Part shown: piece by piece, positions 49,641-56,936 of the stretch
How positions within the stretch are numbered: the stretch's first letter is position 1
Layout: the number at the start of each line of letters is the position of its first letter
DNA from: Nocardioides sp. Kera G14
GTDB lineage: Bacteria; Actinomycetota; Actinomycetes; Propionibacteriales; Nocardioidaceae
Reading direction: 5' to 3'
Assembly: GCF_020715565.1 (NCBI RefSeq)
Contig: NZ_CP085839.1
Span: 3,348,001-3,412,000, forward strand
DNA: 64,000 nucleotides
Program-made: the position numbers and the translations under genes
The notes under the pieces: generated by a model
Databases searched by the model: none
What the model was told of the DNA's origin: nothing
The model's input: only the letters and a program-made list of their open reading frames with translations

Positions 49641-50134
49641 TGGGCATCCCGCAGATCGAGCACGAGCCGACCGCCAAGGAGCGGCTGGGCCTCCTGCGCG
49701 CCGCCCAATCGATCGCCATCGTGGGCTTCTCGCCGAACACCGCGCGGTCGAGTTACTACGTGGCGACGTACCTCGTGCAGGACACCGACTACACGCTCTA
49801 CTTCATCAATCCCAACGCCGCCGGGCAGTCGGTGCTCGGCCTGCCCGTCTACGCCTCGCTGCAGGACCTGCCCGAGGTGCCCGACGTGGTCGACGTCTTC
49901 CGCCGGACCTCGGACCTGCCGGGCGTCGTGGACGAGGTGATCGCACTGGGCAGTCCGGTCGTGTGGTTCCAGCTCGGGCTCGTCCACGACGAGGCCGCCG
50001 CCACGGCCCGTGCCGCCGGGATCACCGTCGTGCAGAACCGTTGTCTCAAGATCGAGCACGCGAGGTTCCACGGAGGGCTCCATCTTGCCGGCTTCGACAC
50101 CGGGCGGATCACGTCCCGCAAGGCCGCTCGTTGA
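49640..50134 (+). CDS. CoA-binding domain protein (YccU-like)
   Basis: This 164-residue protein has a Rossmann-type CoA-binding fold: SIAIVGFSPNTARSSYYVATYL, LYFINPNAAGQSVLGLPVYASL, VDVFRRTSDLPGVVDE and VVWFQLGLVHDEAAATARAAG. Small stand-alone CoA-binding proteins are common next to MetY/MetX in many bacteria, but their role is unknown. Its ATG overlaps the metY stop by 1 nt (TGATG), so it is cotranscribed with metXY. Confidence 0.88.
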   Translation: MGIPQIEHEPTAKERLGLLRAAQSIAIVGFSPNTARSSYYVATYLVQDTDYTLYFINPNAAGQSVLGLPVYASLQDLPEVPDVVDVFRRTSDLPGVVDEVIALGSPVVWFQLGLVHDEAAATARAAGITVVQNRCLKIEHARFHGGLHLAGFDTGRITSRKAAR

Positions 50135-50154
50135 GACACTGGTTCTAGTCTAGT

Positions 50155-50177
50155 TAATCGGTCTACTATCTCGATTA
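50155..50177. promoter_or_regulatory. Inverted repeat over the osmC operon promoter
   Basis: TAATCG (50155-50160) and CGATTA (50172-50177) form a 23-bp inverted repeat with an 11-bp centre. The centre contains a good -10 box, TACTAT (50164-50169). A dimeric repressor could bind here; no regulator gene lies beside it. Confidence 0.5.
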
Positions 50178-50208
50178 TCCGCGAACCCCCTGACCTCAGG
50201 AGTGCTCC

Positions 50209-50730
50209 ATGAGCATCGATGCAACGACGCAGCTCAACGATGTCGACCTCGCCGCAGTCGGCGGCCTCGTCGAGGCCATCCAGGCCGATCCCGCGAAGGC
50301 CCACACCACGTGGGCCGCCCACGTGAACTGGAAGGGCGGGTTCGCCTCCGAGGCGAAGATCCGCTCCTTCGAGCCCACGCAGTCCGACGAGCCGGCAGGG
50401 CTGGGTGGCGGTGACACGGCCCCCAACCCGGTGGAGCAACTGCTGGGCGCTCTCGGCAACTGCCTCGCCGTCGGCTACGCCGCCAACGCGACCGTCGCGG
50501 GCCTCAAGCTGGACGACGTCCGCATCGACCTCAAGGGCGACGTCGACCTCACCGTCTTCCTCGGGCTCGGTGAGGGCCACGCCGGTTTCGACGCCATCGA
50601 CGCCCAGGTGACCCTCGTCTCCGACGCTCCGCGCGAGGAGCTCGAGGCGCTTCACGCCAAGGTGCTCGCGAGCTCGCCCGTCGGCCACACCCTGCAGAGC
50701 GCCGTCCCGGTCAACATCTCGTTGGCCTGA
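50209..50730 (+). CDS. OsmC family protein (one-cysteine)
   Basis: This 173-residue protein has the OsmC fold, with the first conserved cysteine region in LLGALGNCLAVGYAANATV. OsmC/Ohr proteins reduce organic hydroperoxides with two cysteines. Here the place of the second cysteine reads SSPVGHTL, with Ser instead of Cys, so classical peroxidase chemistry is doubtful. AGGAG lies 6 nt before the ATG. It is the first of three genes (osmC, osmC, flavoprotein). Confidence 0.88.
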   Translation: MSIDATTQLNDVDLAAVGGLVEAIQADPAKAHTTWAAHVNWKGGFASEAKIRSFEPTQSDEPAGLGGGDTAPNPVEQLLGALGNCLAVGYAANATVAGLKLDDVRIDLKGDVDLTVFLGLGEGHAGFDAIDAQVTLVSDAPREELEALHAKVLASSPVGHTLQSAVPVNISLA

Positions 50731-50775
50731 TCCGCGATCCACCCGACCACCCCACCGAAAACGAGAGAGATCACC

Positions 50776-51336
50776 ATGACCCAGACCGCCACACCCGTCG
50801 ACAACGGCGTCAACGTCGAGGCGCTGCTCGGCGCCCGCGCCGCCCTGCAGGAGACCCCGGCCGCCGCTCAGTTCACCTGGCGCGCCACCAACACGTGGGT
50901 GAAGGGCACCCACTCGAAGAGCAAGGTCGAGGGCTTCTTCGGCCTCGGCGAGGAGCAGGAGGCAGAGCGCTCCTTCGAGTACGACGGCGATCACCCGCCC
51001 CAGTTCGCCGCCGAGAACAACGGCGCCACGCCGGTCGAGACGCTCCTCGTCGCCCTCGGGGGCTGCCTCACGGCCGGTGTCGCCGCGGTGGCGCAGCAGC
51101 GCGGCATCCAGCTCAACTCGGTGACGGCGACGATCGAGGGCGACCACGACATCCGCGGCATCCTCGGGGCCGACCCCGACGTCCGCAACGGCTTCAACGA
51201 GATCCGGGTCAACTACTCCATCGACGCCGACGCGAGCCCCGAGGACATCCAGGCGCTCGTCGCCCAGTCGCAGAAGCGGTCGGCCGTCTTCGACGCACTG
51301 ACCAACCCGACTGCGGTCACCGTCTCGGTGTCGTGA
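50776..51336 (+). CDS. OsmC family protein (one-cysteine, paralogue)
   Basis: This 186-residue protein is homologous to the gene before it. The first conserved Cys is in LVALGGCLTAGVAAVAQQRG, and the DADASPEDIQAL region is shared in kind with the relative. The second cysteine is again replaced (QKRSAVFDAL). The two OsmC proteins could form a heterodimer, as OsmC proteins are obligate dimers with active sites at the interface. Its stop overlaps the following flavoprotein start by 4 nt (GTGA). Confidence 0.88.
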   Translation: MTQTATPVDNGVNVEALLGARAALQETPAAAQFTWRATNTWVKGTHSKSKVEGFFGLGEEQEAERSFEYDGDHPPQFAAENNGATPVETLLVALGGCLTAGVAAVAQQRGIQLNSVTATIEGDHDIRGILGADPDVRNGFNEIRVNYSIDADASPEDIQALVAQSQKRSAVFDALTNPTAVTVSVS

Positions 51337-52541
51337 CCGCGCCGACGGCGAGCCGCCGGACCACCACGATGGTCGTCGGTGGGGGTCACAGCGGGCTGGC
51401 CGTCAGCCACCACCTGACCGCGCAGGGGATAGACCACGTCGTCCTCGAGCGCGGTCAGGTGGCCCACTCGTGGCGCACCCAGCGGTGGGACTCGCTCCGA
51501 CTGCTCACGCCCAACTGGATGACCCGCCTCCCCGGCCACGCTTATGTGGGGCCGGATCGCGACGGCTTCATGACCGCTGCCGAGGTGGCCGACTTCGTCT
51601 GTGACTACGCCAGCGTCTCCGGCGCGCCGGTGCAGGCGGAGACCGCCGTACGCCGGGTCGCGCCCGTGTCTGGCGGTTTCGCCGTCGAGACCTCCCAGGG
51701 CCCATGGTCGGCACGGACGGTCGTCCTCGCCTCCGGCTCCGTGCGTGGTGTGGTCCCCGCGGTGGCCGACGGGCTGCCCGAGGGCGTGGTCTCGTTGCAC
51801 GCCGTCGACTACCGCAACCCGTCGCAGCTGCCCGAAGGCGGTGTGCTCGTCGTGGGCGCGGCGGCCAGCGGCGTGCAGATCGCCGCCGAACTGCAGCGCT
51901 CCGGCCGCCAGGTGACCCTCGCGGTCGGTGAGCATGTGCGCGCCGTCCGCCGCTATCGCGACCGCGACCTCTTCGCGTGGATCGACGAGATCGGACTCCT
52001 CGACGAACGCTGGGACGAGGTCGACGACGTCGTCCGTGCCCGCAGGCTGCCGTCCTTCCAGCTGGTCGGAGGCTCGGGCGACCTGGACCTCAACGCCCTG
52101 CAGTCCTTGGGCGTCCGCCTCGTGGGCAAGCTCGCCGGGATCCGCGACGGGCAGGCGCTCTTCTCCGGCTCCCTCGCCAACGTGGCCTCGCTGGCCGACC
52201 TCAAGCTCAACCGCCTGCTCACCTCCATCGACGTGGTGGCGGGCGGGGAGGGCGAGCGACTGGATCCGACGCGGATCCCCGCGCCGCAGCTCGGCCTCGA
52301 CCTCGCCTCGGGTGAGATCCGCACCGTCCTGTGGGCCACCGGGATCAAGCCTGACCACGGCTTCGTCGACGCGCCGGTCTTCGATGCCAAGGGCGCGATC
52401 CGGCACGACGGCGGCGTCACGGATCTTCCCGGTCTCTATGTGACCGGGCTGCCCGTCCTACGACGGCGGCGGTCGACGTACATCGACGGCGCCAACGCGG
52501 ATGCCGAGGAACTGACGAAACACCTCGCCGCCGCACTCTGA
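51333..52541 (+). CDS. CzcO-like FAD/NAD(P)-binding oxidoreductase
   Basis: This 402-residue flavoprotein has an N-terminal FAD motif (MVVGGGHSGLAVSHHL), DSLRLLTPNWMTRLPGH, a second dinucleotide motif (VLVVGAAASGVQIAAEL) and a late ATG-type motif (TVLWATGIKPDHGF). This matches the CzcO/flavin monooxygenase-like family. Start GTG 51333 overlaps the upstream osmC gene by 4 nt, so the flavoprotein and the OsmC pair act in one pathway. It might oxidise or reduce a sulfur compound or hydroperoxide handled by the OsmC proteins; this is inference. Confidence 0.87.
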   Translation: MTAPTASRRTTTMVVGGGHSGLAVSHHLTAQGIDHVVLERGQVAHSWRTQRWDSLRLLTPNWMTRLPGHAYVGPDRDGFMTAAEVADFVCDYASVSGAPVQAETAVRRVAPVSGGFAVETSQGPWSARTVVLASGSVRGVVPAVADGLPEGVVSLHAVDYRNPSQLPEGGVLVVGAAASGVQIAAELQRSGRQVTLAVGEHVRAVRRYRDRDLFAWIDEIGLLDERWDEVDDVVRARRLPSFQLVGGSGDLDLNALQSLGVRLVGKLAGIRDGQALFSGSLANVASLADLKLNRLLTSIDVVAGGEGERLDPTRIPAPQLGLDLASGEIRTVLWATGIKPDHGFVDAPVFDAKGAIRHDGGVTDLPGLYVTGLPVLRRRRSTYIDGANADAEELTKHLAAAL

Positions 52542-52549
52542 CGGCTCCT

Positions 52550-52555
52550 TAGACT
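52550..52555 (+). promoter_or_regulatory. -10 box TAGACT of a leaderless promoter
   Basis: TAGACT ends 6 nt before the ATG at 52562. Confidence 0.5.
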
Positions 52556-52561
52556 CAGGCC

Positions 52562-53203
52562 ATGTTGCTCGCCTTCGGCACCTTCACGATCGCCGCGATC
52601 CTCATCGTGCTGCTGCCCGGGCCGGACACGCTGGTCGTCGTACGCGGCATGGTCCGTGGCGGACGGCGCGGCGCGGCGTTGACCGCCCTCGGGGTGCTGA
52701 GCGGGTTGTGCTGCTGGGTCGCGGCTGCGGCGCTCGGACTCGCGGCCCTGTTGAAGGCGAGCGAAGTCGGCTACGAGGCGCTCAAGATCGCGGGGGCGGC
52801 GTACCTGATCTGGATCGGCGTGCAGTCGCTGCGCTCGATCCGGAAGTCGACCGGCGAGGTCGCGGCGCACGGGGACGGGCCGACCGCACCCGCCGACGTC
52901 ATCGAGACGAAGGGCCGCTCGGGCTTCGCCGGCGGCTTCCTCACCGACATCCTCAACCCGAAGGTCGGTGTCTTCTTCGTCAGCTTCCTGCCCGGCTTCG
53001 TGCCTGACGGTGCCTCCGTGGGGTGGACGAGCATCGCCTTCGGCGCGATCTTCGTGCTGCTCACTGCGCTCTACTTCGTCGGCCTCATCGCCGTCTCGGG
53101 CACCATCGCGACCTGGATGCAGACGCCGCACATCCGCCGCCGTCTCGATGCCGTCACGGGCGTGGTGCTGATCGGGTTCGGCGTGCGGCTCGCGACGGAA
53201 TGA
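52562..53203 (+). CDS. LysE family translocator
   Basis: This 213-residue membrane protein has about six helices and the RhtB/LysE motif LLPGPDTLVVVRGMVRGGRRGAA near the N-terminus (residues 18-40). GGFLTDILNPKVGVFFVSFLPGF follows in the middle. LysE-type proteins export amino acids or their derivatives. Transcription seems independent and leaderless. The export substrate is unknown. Confidence 0.9.
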   Translation: MLLAFGTFTIAAILIVLLPGPDTLVVVRGMVRGGRRGAALTALGVLSGLCCWVAAAALGLAALLKASEVGYEALKIAGAAYLIWIGVQSLRSIRKSTGEVAAHGDGPTAPADVIETKGRSGFAGGFLTDILNPKVGVFFVSFLPGFVPDGASVGWTSIAFGAIFVLLTALYFVGLIAVSGTIATWMQTPHIRRRLDAVTGVVLIGFGVRLATE

Positions 53204-53212
53204 CCACGGAAG

Positions 53213-53758
53213 TCAGGCGGAGGCGATCCGCACGGCGAGATCGCTGATCAGCGCGACGGTGGCGGCCTCGACCCGGCCGGTCATGGCAGCGTGGTGGAGT
53301 AGCGCCCCGACGGCGACGTCGAAGGCCAGGTCGACCGAGGCCGGGTCGAGCGCCCACGCCTCGGCGGTCCGGCGCTCGAACGGCGTCCGGATGGCGCCGC
53401 GCAACCGGAGTCGGATCTCGGCATCGCGTGCCGCCTCGCCGATGAGGGCGGTGAGCAGGTGGTGGACGTCGGGATCGCTGATCCTCCCGGCGAGCCAGCC
53501 GATGGCGACCCCCAGGCCGGTCTCACGCGGACCGTCAGCGACAGGGGGCTCGCCGAGCACATCGATGAGGGCGTCGAGCGCCAATGCGGTCTTGGACTCC
53601 CAGCGGCGGTAGACCGTGGTCTTGGCGACGCCCGCAGCCCGGGCGACCTGATCGATGGTGGTGCCGGCGTATCCCTGGCGACGGACGAGGTCGACGAGCG
53701 CGGCGCGCACGACGTCGTCGACGTCACGCCGTGGCCTGCCCGGTCGGAGGTGCTTCAT
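53213..53758 (-). CDS. TetR family transcriptional regulator
   Basis: This 181-residue regulator has a helix-turn-helix at about 20-60 (GYAGTTIDQVARAAG ... AKTTVYRRWESKTALAL) and a C-terminal ligand domain. It is divergent from the DUF3533-like membrane gene, 27 bp away, with an inverted repeat ATAACG/CGTTAT across the gap. ATG 53758 was chosen over 53917, which would overlap the divergent gene. Regulation of that membrane protein is very likely. Confidence 0.9.
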   Translation of the reverse strand: MKHLRPGRPRRDVDDVVRAALVDLVRRQGYAGTTIDQVARAAGVAKTTVYRRWESKTALALDALIDVLGEPPVADGPRETGLGVAIGWLAGRISDPDVHHLLTALIGEAARDAEIRLRLRGAIRTPFERRTAEAWALDPASVDLAFDVAVGALLHHAAMTGRVEAATVALISDLAVRIASA

Positions 53759-53781
53759 AACGAAACCAAGAGTAGCGTTAT
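53757..53781. promoter_or_regulatory. Probable TetR operator (ATAACG-N13-CGTTAT)
   Basis: The inverted repeat covers the start of the regulator and both -10 boxes: TAGCGT on the plus strand (53773-53778, 7 nt before ATG 53786) and TACTCT on the minus strand (53774-53769). One bound dimer would block both promoters. Confidence 0.65.
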
Positions 53782-53785
53782 TGAC

Positions 53786-54799
53786 ATGACCACCGACGAC
53801 CGCCGATTCCTCGATGAGCTCAAGGATGCGATCTCGCTGCGCACCGTCCTGCTGGTCGCAGGCGTGCTCCTGGTGCAGATCGCCTTCATCGCCTCGTATG
53901 TGGGCGCCTTCCACCACCCGTCACCACACCGGATCGAGGTCGGTGTCGTCGCACCGACCGCCCAGGCAGGCGCGGTGCGCGACCAGCTCAACGCCGCCGA
54001 CGGCACCCCGCTGTCGGCCCGGGTGGTCGCCGACGAGGCCAGCGCCCGCAAACAGATCCGGCGGGGCGACCTCGTCGCCGTCCTGGTGGCGGATCCCGCC
54101 AGCACCCGGGACACCCTGCTGGTCGCGAGTGCCCGGGGCACCTCCCTGCAGACGGCCGTCGAACAGCTGGCCACGGCCGCGGAGTCGAAGCAGGGCCGGT
54201 CCTTCACGACGACGGACGTGGTCCCGCTCCAGAGTGGTGACGCGCGCGGGCTGAGCGGCTTCTACCTCGTCATCGGCTGGCTCGTGGGCGGCTACCTCGT
54301 CGCCTCGCTCCTCGGTGTGGCCAAGGGCGCTCGCCCCGCCAACCTGCGGCGCGCGGTCATCCGCCTGGGCGCGATGCTGCCCTACGCGGTGCTCTCGGGA
54401 CTGACAGGAGCACTCGTCGTCGACCAGCTCCTCGGCGCCCTCACCGGCCACTTCTGGGCACTCGCCGCGGTCGGCACGCTGCTCGTGCTCTCCTCGGCCA
54501 CCGTCACGATGGCGCTCCAGGTGCTCGCCGGCACGATCGGGATCGGCCTGACCGTGCTGCTCTTCGTGGTGCTCGGCAACCCGAGTGCGGGCGGTGCCTA
54601 CCAGTTCGAGCTGCTCCCGGCGCTGTGGCGGACGGTCGGGCAGTGGCTGCCCAACGGTGCGGGCACGACGGCGCTGCGCGAGATCGTCTACTTCGACGGT
54701 CACGGCGCCGCTGGTCACGTCTGGCTGATCGCGGCCTGGGCGGTCGTGGGTGCGGCGATCACGCTGGTTGCGTCGGGGATGCGCCGATCAGCTGCGTGA
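53786..54799 (+). CDS. DUF3533-like membrane protein
   Basis: This 337-residue protein has one membrane helix (about 19-40), an extracytoplasmic domain of about 115 residues (VGVVAPTAQAGAVRDQL, ARKQIRRGDLVAVLV) and five helices in the C-terminal half (about 155-330). The layout resembles YhgE/Pip and DUF3533 proteins related to ABC-2 permeases, but no ATPase is encoded nearby. A divergent TetR gene suggests control by a toxic compound; export is possible but unproven. The start follows a TAGCGT box by 7 nt. Confidence 0.8.
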   Translation: MTTDDRRFLDELKDAISLRTVLLVAGVLLVQIAFIASYVGAFHHPSPHRIEVGVVAPTAQAGAVRDQLNAADGTPLSARVVADEASARKQIRRGDLVAVLVADPASTRDTLLVASARGTSLQTAVEQLATAAESKQGRSFTTTDVVPLQSGDARGLSGFYLVIGWLVGGYLVASLLGVAKGARPANLRRAVIRLGAMLPYAVLSGLTGALVVDQLLGALTGHFWALAAVGTLLVLSSATVTMALQVLAGTIGIGLTVLLFVVLGNPSAGGAYQFELLPALWRTVGQWLPNGAGTTALREIVYFDGHGAAGHVWLIAAWAVVGAAITLVASGMRRSAA

Positions 54800-56143
54800 G
54801 ATGCGGAGCATCTCCTCGCGCGGGACGACCTTGATCCGCTCGCGGCCGGCGGCCTCACCCAGGGAGAGCTCGTGGGTCTCGAGCTTGCCCCAGCCCTCCT
54901 CGGTGGTGAACTCCACGCCGCGGGCGGTGAGGTGCTCGACGACCGCGGCCGGGTCAGCGGCCTCCGGCTCGGCGACGCGGCCGGCCTCGAGGTCGGTGAG
55001 GAGGTGGTCGATCGTCTCCTTGGCGTCGGACTTGGTGTGGCCGATCAGGCCGACCGGACCGCGCTTGATCCAGCCGGTGACGTAGAGGCCGTCGATCTGT
55101 TCACCGTCGACCTCGGTCAGCACACGGCCGCCGTCGTTGGGGATCACGCCCGCACCGTCGTCGAAGGGGACGTCGGCGAGCGGGGAGGAGAGGTAGCCGA
55201 TCGCGCGGTAGACCGCCTGGACGGGCGTGTCGACGAACTCGCCGGTGCCGTGGACGTTGCCGGTGCCGTCGTACTCGGTCTTCTCGGTGCGGATGGCGAC
55301 GACCTTGCCGTCCTCGCCGAGCAGCTCGACCGGGTTCTGCATCATGTGGATGACGATCTTGTGCGGCGCGCCGGTGGGCTCGGCCTCGAGGTACTTGAGC
55401 AGCGTGTCGACGACGAGACGGGTGGCCTTGTGCTTGCTGATCTCGGCCTGGCCGGCGTCGTCGATCTGGAAGCCCTCCTCCTCGACGACCACGTCGACGG
55501 ACGGGCTGTGCGACAGCTCGCGCAGCTCCATCGGGGAGAACTTGATGTGGGCCGGGCCGCGACGGGCGAAGACGTGGACTTCCGTCGCCGGGTTGGCCTT
55601 GAGGCCCTGGTAGACGTTGTCGGCGATCTCGGTGACGAGCTGCTCGTCGGCCGGCTTGGCCAGCATGCGGGCGACGTCGAGGCCAACGTTGCCGGCGCCG
55701 AGCACCGCCACGGACTGCGCGGTGAGCGGCCACTCGCGCGGGACGTCCGGGTGGCCGGCGTACCAACTCACGAAGTCGGCGGCACCGAAGTTGCCCTCGA
55801 GGTCCGCGCCCGGGATGGTGAGCTCACGGTCGGCCATCGCGCCGGTGGCGAAGATGACCGCGTCGTAGAAGCGCTTGAGGTCGTCGAGCTTGAGGTCGTT
55901 GCCGTAGTCGACGTTGCCGAAGAAACGGATGCGGTCGTTGTCGAGCACCCGGCGCAGCGCCTTGATGATCTCCTTGATCCGCGGGTGGTCCGGCGCGACG
56001 CCATAGCGGACCAGGCCGTAGGGCGCGGGCAGGCGCTCGATGACATCGACCGTCGCACCCTCGTGCTCACGCGTGAGGATGTCAGCGGCGTAGATGCCGG
56101 CGGGACCGCCACCGACGACGGCAACACGGATAGGACGCACCAC
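54788..56143 (-). CDS. fprA: Ferredoxin-NADP+ reductase, FprA type
   Basis: This 451-residue adrenodoxin-reductase-like flavoenzyme transfers electrons between NADPH and ferredoxins. Features: FAD motif VAVVGGGPAGIYAADIL, RLPAPYGLVRYGVAPDHP, NADPH motif VAVLGAGNVGLDVARML and VFARRGPAHIKF, and late YVTGWIKRGPVGLIGHTK. Length and motifs match M. tuberculosis FprA. Starts GTG 56143 with an AAAGG upstream; a minus-strand TATCCT at 56182-56177 is a likely -10. Its C-terminus overlaps the convergent DUF3533-like gene by 12 bp. Confidence 0.93.
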   Translation of the reverse strand: MVRPIRVAVVGGGPAGIYAADILTREHEGATVDVIERLPAPYGLVRYGVAPDHPRIKEIIKALRRVLDNDRIRFFGNVDYGNDLKLDDLKRFYDAVIFATGAMADRELTIPGADLEGNFGAADFVSWYAGHPDVPREWPLTAQSVAVLGAGNVGLDVARMLAKPADEQLVTEIADNVYQGLKANPATEVHVFARRGPAHIKFSPMELRELSHSPSVDVVVEEEGFQIDDAGQAEISKHKATRLVVDTLLKYLEAEPTGAPHKIVIHMMQNPVELLGEDGKVVAIRTEKTEYDGTGNVHGTGEFVDTPVQAVYRAIGYLSSPLADVPFDDGAGVIPNDGGRVLTEVDGEQIDGLYVTGWIKRGPVGLIGHTKSDAKETIDHLLTDLEAGRVAEPEAADPAAVVEHLTARGVEFTTEEGWGKLETHELSLGEAAGRERIKVVPREEMLRISRS

Positions 56144-56258
56144 AACAAGCCTTTCCGGGGGAAGAAGTACCCATCAAGGATAGGAGGCCCGCCTGACAGA
56201 TGAGATTCCTCGCCGATTCATGAGACTCTGTTCGCCACTCGCGCTGCTTGCAGAGTGC

Positions 56259-56264
56259 TAGCAT
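56259..56264 (+). promoter_or_regulatory. -10 box TAGCAT of leaderless vapB
   Basis: TAGCAT ends 6 nt before the ATG at 56271. Confidence 0.5.
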
Positions 56265-56270
56265 TTCGGC

Positions 56271-56498
56271 ATGGCGACGCTGTATGTCCGGGACGTGCCG
56301 GTCGAGGTGACCCAGACACTCAAGCGCCGCGCCGCGGAGGCGGGGTTGTCGTTGTCGGCCTACGTCGGCTCCGAGCTGGCCAGGCTCGCCGCGCGGCCGA
56401 CGAACGCGGAGGTTGCCGAGCGGCTCAGGGCGAAGGACCGCGGTGATGCGCCCTCGACGGCCGACATCGTTGATGAGCTCGCGCAGAGCCGCCGGTGA
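56271..56498 (+). CDS. vapB: Antitoxin VapB
   Basis: This 75-residue protein has a ribbon-helix-helix fold at the N-terminus (ATLYVRDVPVEVTQTLKRRA ... GLSLSAYVGSELARLA). A C-terminal segment (STADIVDELAQSRR) should bind and inhibit the toxin. Antitoxin and toxin overlap by 4 nt (GTGA). Like other VapB proteins it should repress its own operon. It lies directly upstream of a Wadjet defence operon. Confidence 0.9.
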   Translation: MATLYVRDVPVEVTQTLKRRAAEAGLSLSAYVGSELARLAARPTNAEVAERLRAKDRGDAPSTADIVDELAQSRR

Positions 56499-56887
56499 TC
56501 GTCGTCGATGCCTCCGCGATGGTGGAGGCGCTCGTCGGCGCCTGGCCGGACGGCGACCTCATCGACGGGCTGGCTGGCGACATCGACGCCCCGCACCTCT
56601 TGGACGTCGAGGTGCTGTCCGTGCTGCGCGGGCTCTCGTTGAGCCGGAAGCTCGCTCCCGAGGCCGCGGACCAGGCACGGCTCGACTACGTCAGCTTCAC
56701 CATTGCACGGCACGAGTTCGGCGGCCTGGCAGAGCGGATCTGGGAGCTGCGAGGGCAGTTCACGACGTACGCCGCCTCCTATCTCGCCCTCGCGGAGGTG
56801 TTGGATGCGCCGCTCTTCACGTGTGACCGCAAGCTCGTGTCGGACGCACACGGAGCCGCCGTGCGCGTCTTCGGGCGCTCGGCGTGA
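56495..56887 (+). CDS. vapC: PIN-domain toxin VapC
   Basis: VapC toxins are Mg2+-dependent RNases that cut tRNA or rRNA. This 130-residue PIN domain has Asp5 (VVDASAMVE), Glu39 (DVEVLSVL) and Asp111 (TCDRKL). The position normally held by the third acidic residue (Y-D-A-x-Y before LALAE) reads TYAASYLALAE, with Ala93. It may have lowered or altered activity. It ends 49 bp before jetA. Confidence 0.9.
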   Translation: MIVVDASAMVEALVGAWPDGDLIDGLAGDIDAPHLLDVEVLSVLRGLSLSRKLAPEAADQARLDYVSFTIARHEFGGLAERIWELRGQFTTYAASYLALAEVLDAPLFTCDRKLVSDAHGAAVRVFGRSA

Positions 56888-56936
56888 CGCTGCGTCGGCT
56901 GCGAATGTGTCGGAGCTCTCTGGAACACTGCGGCCC

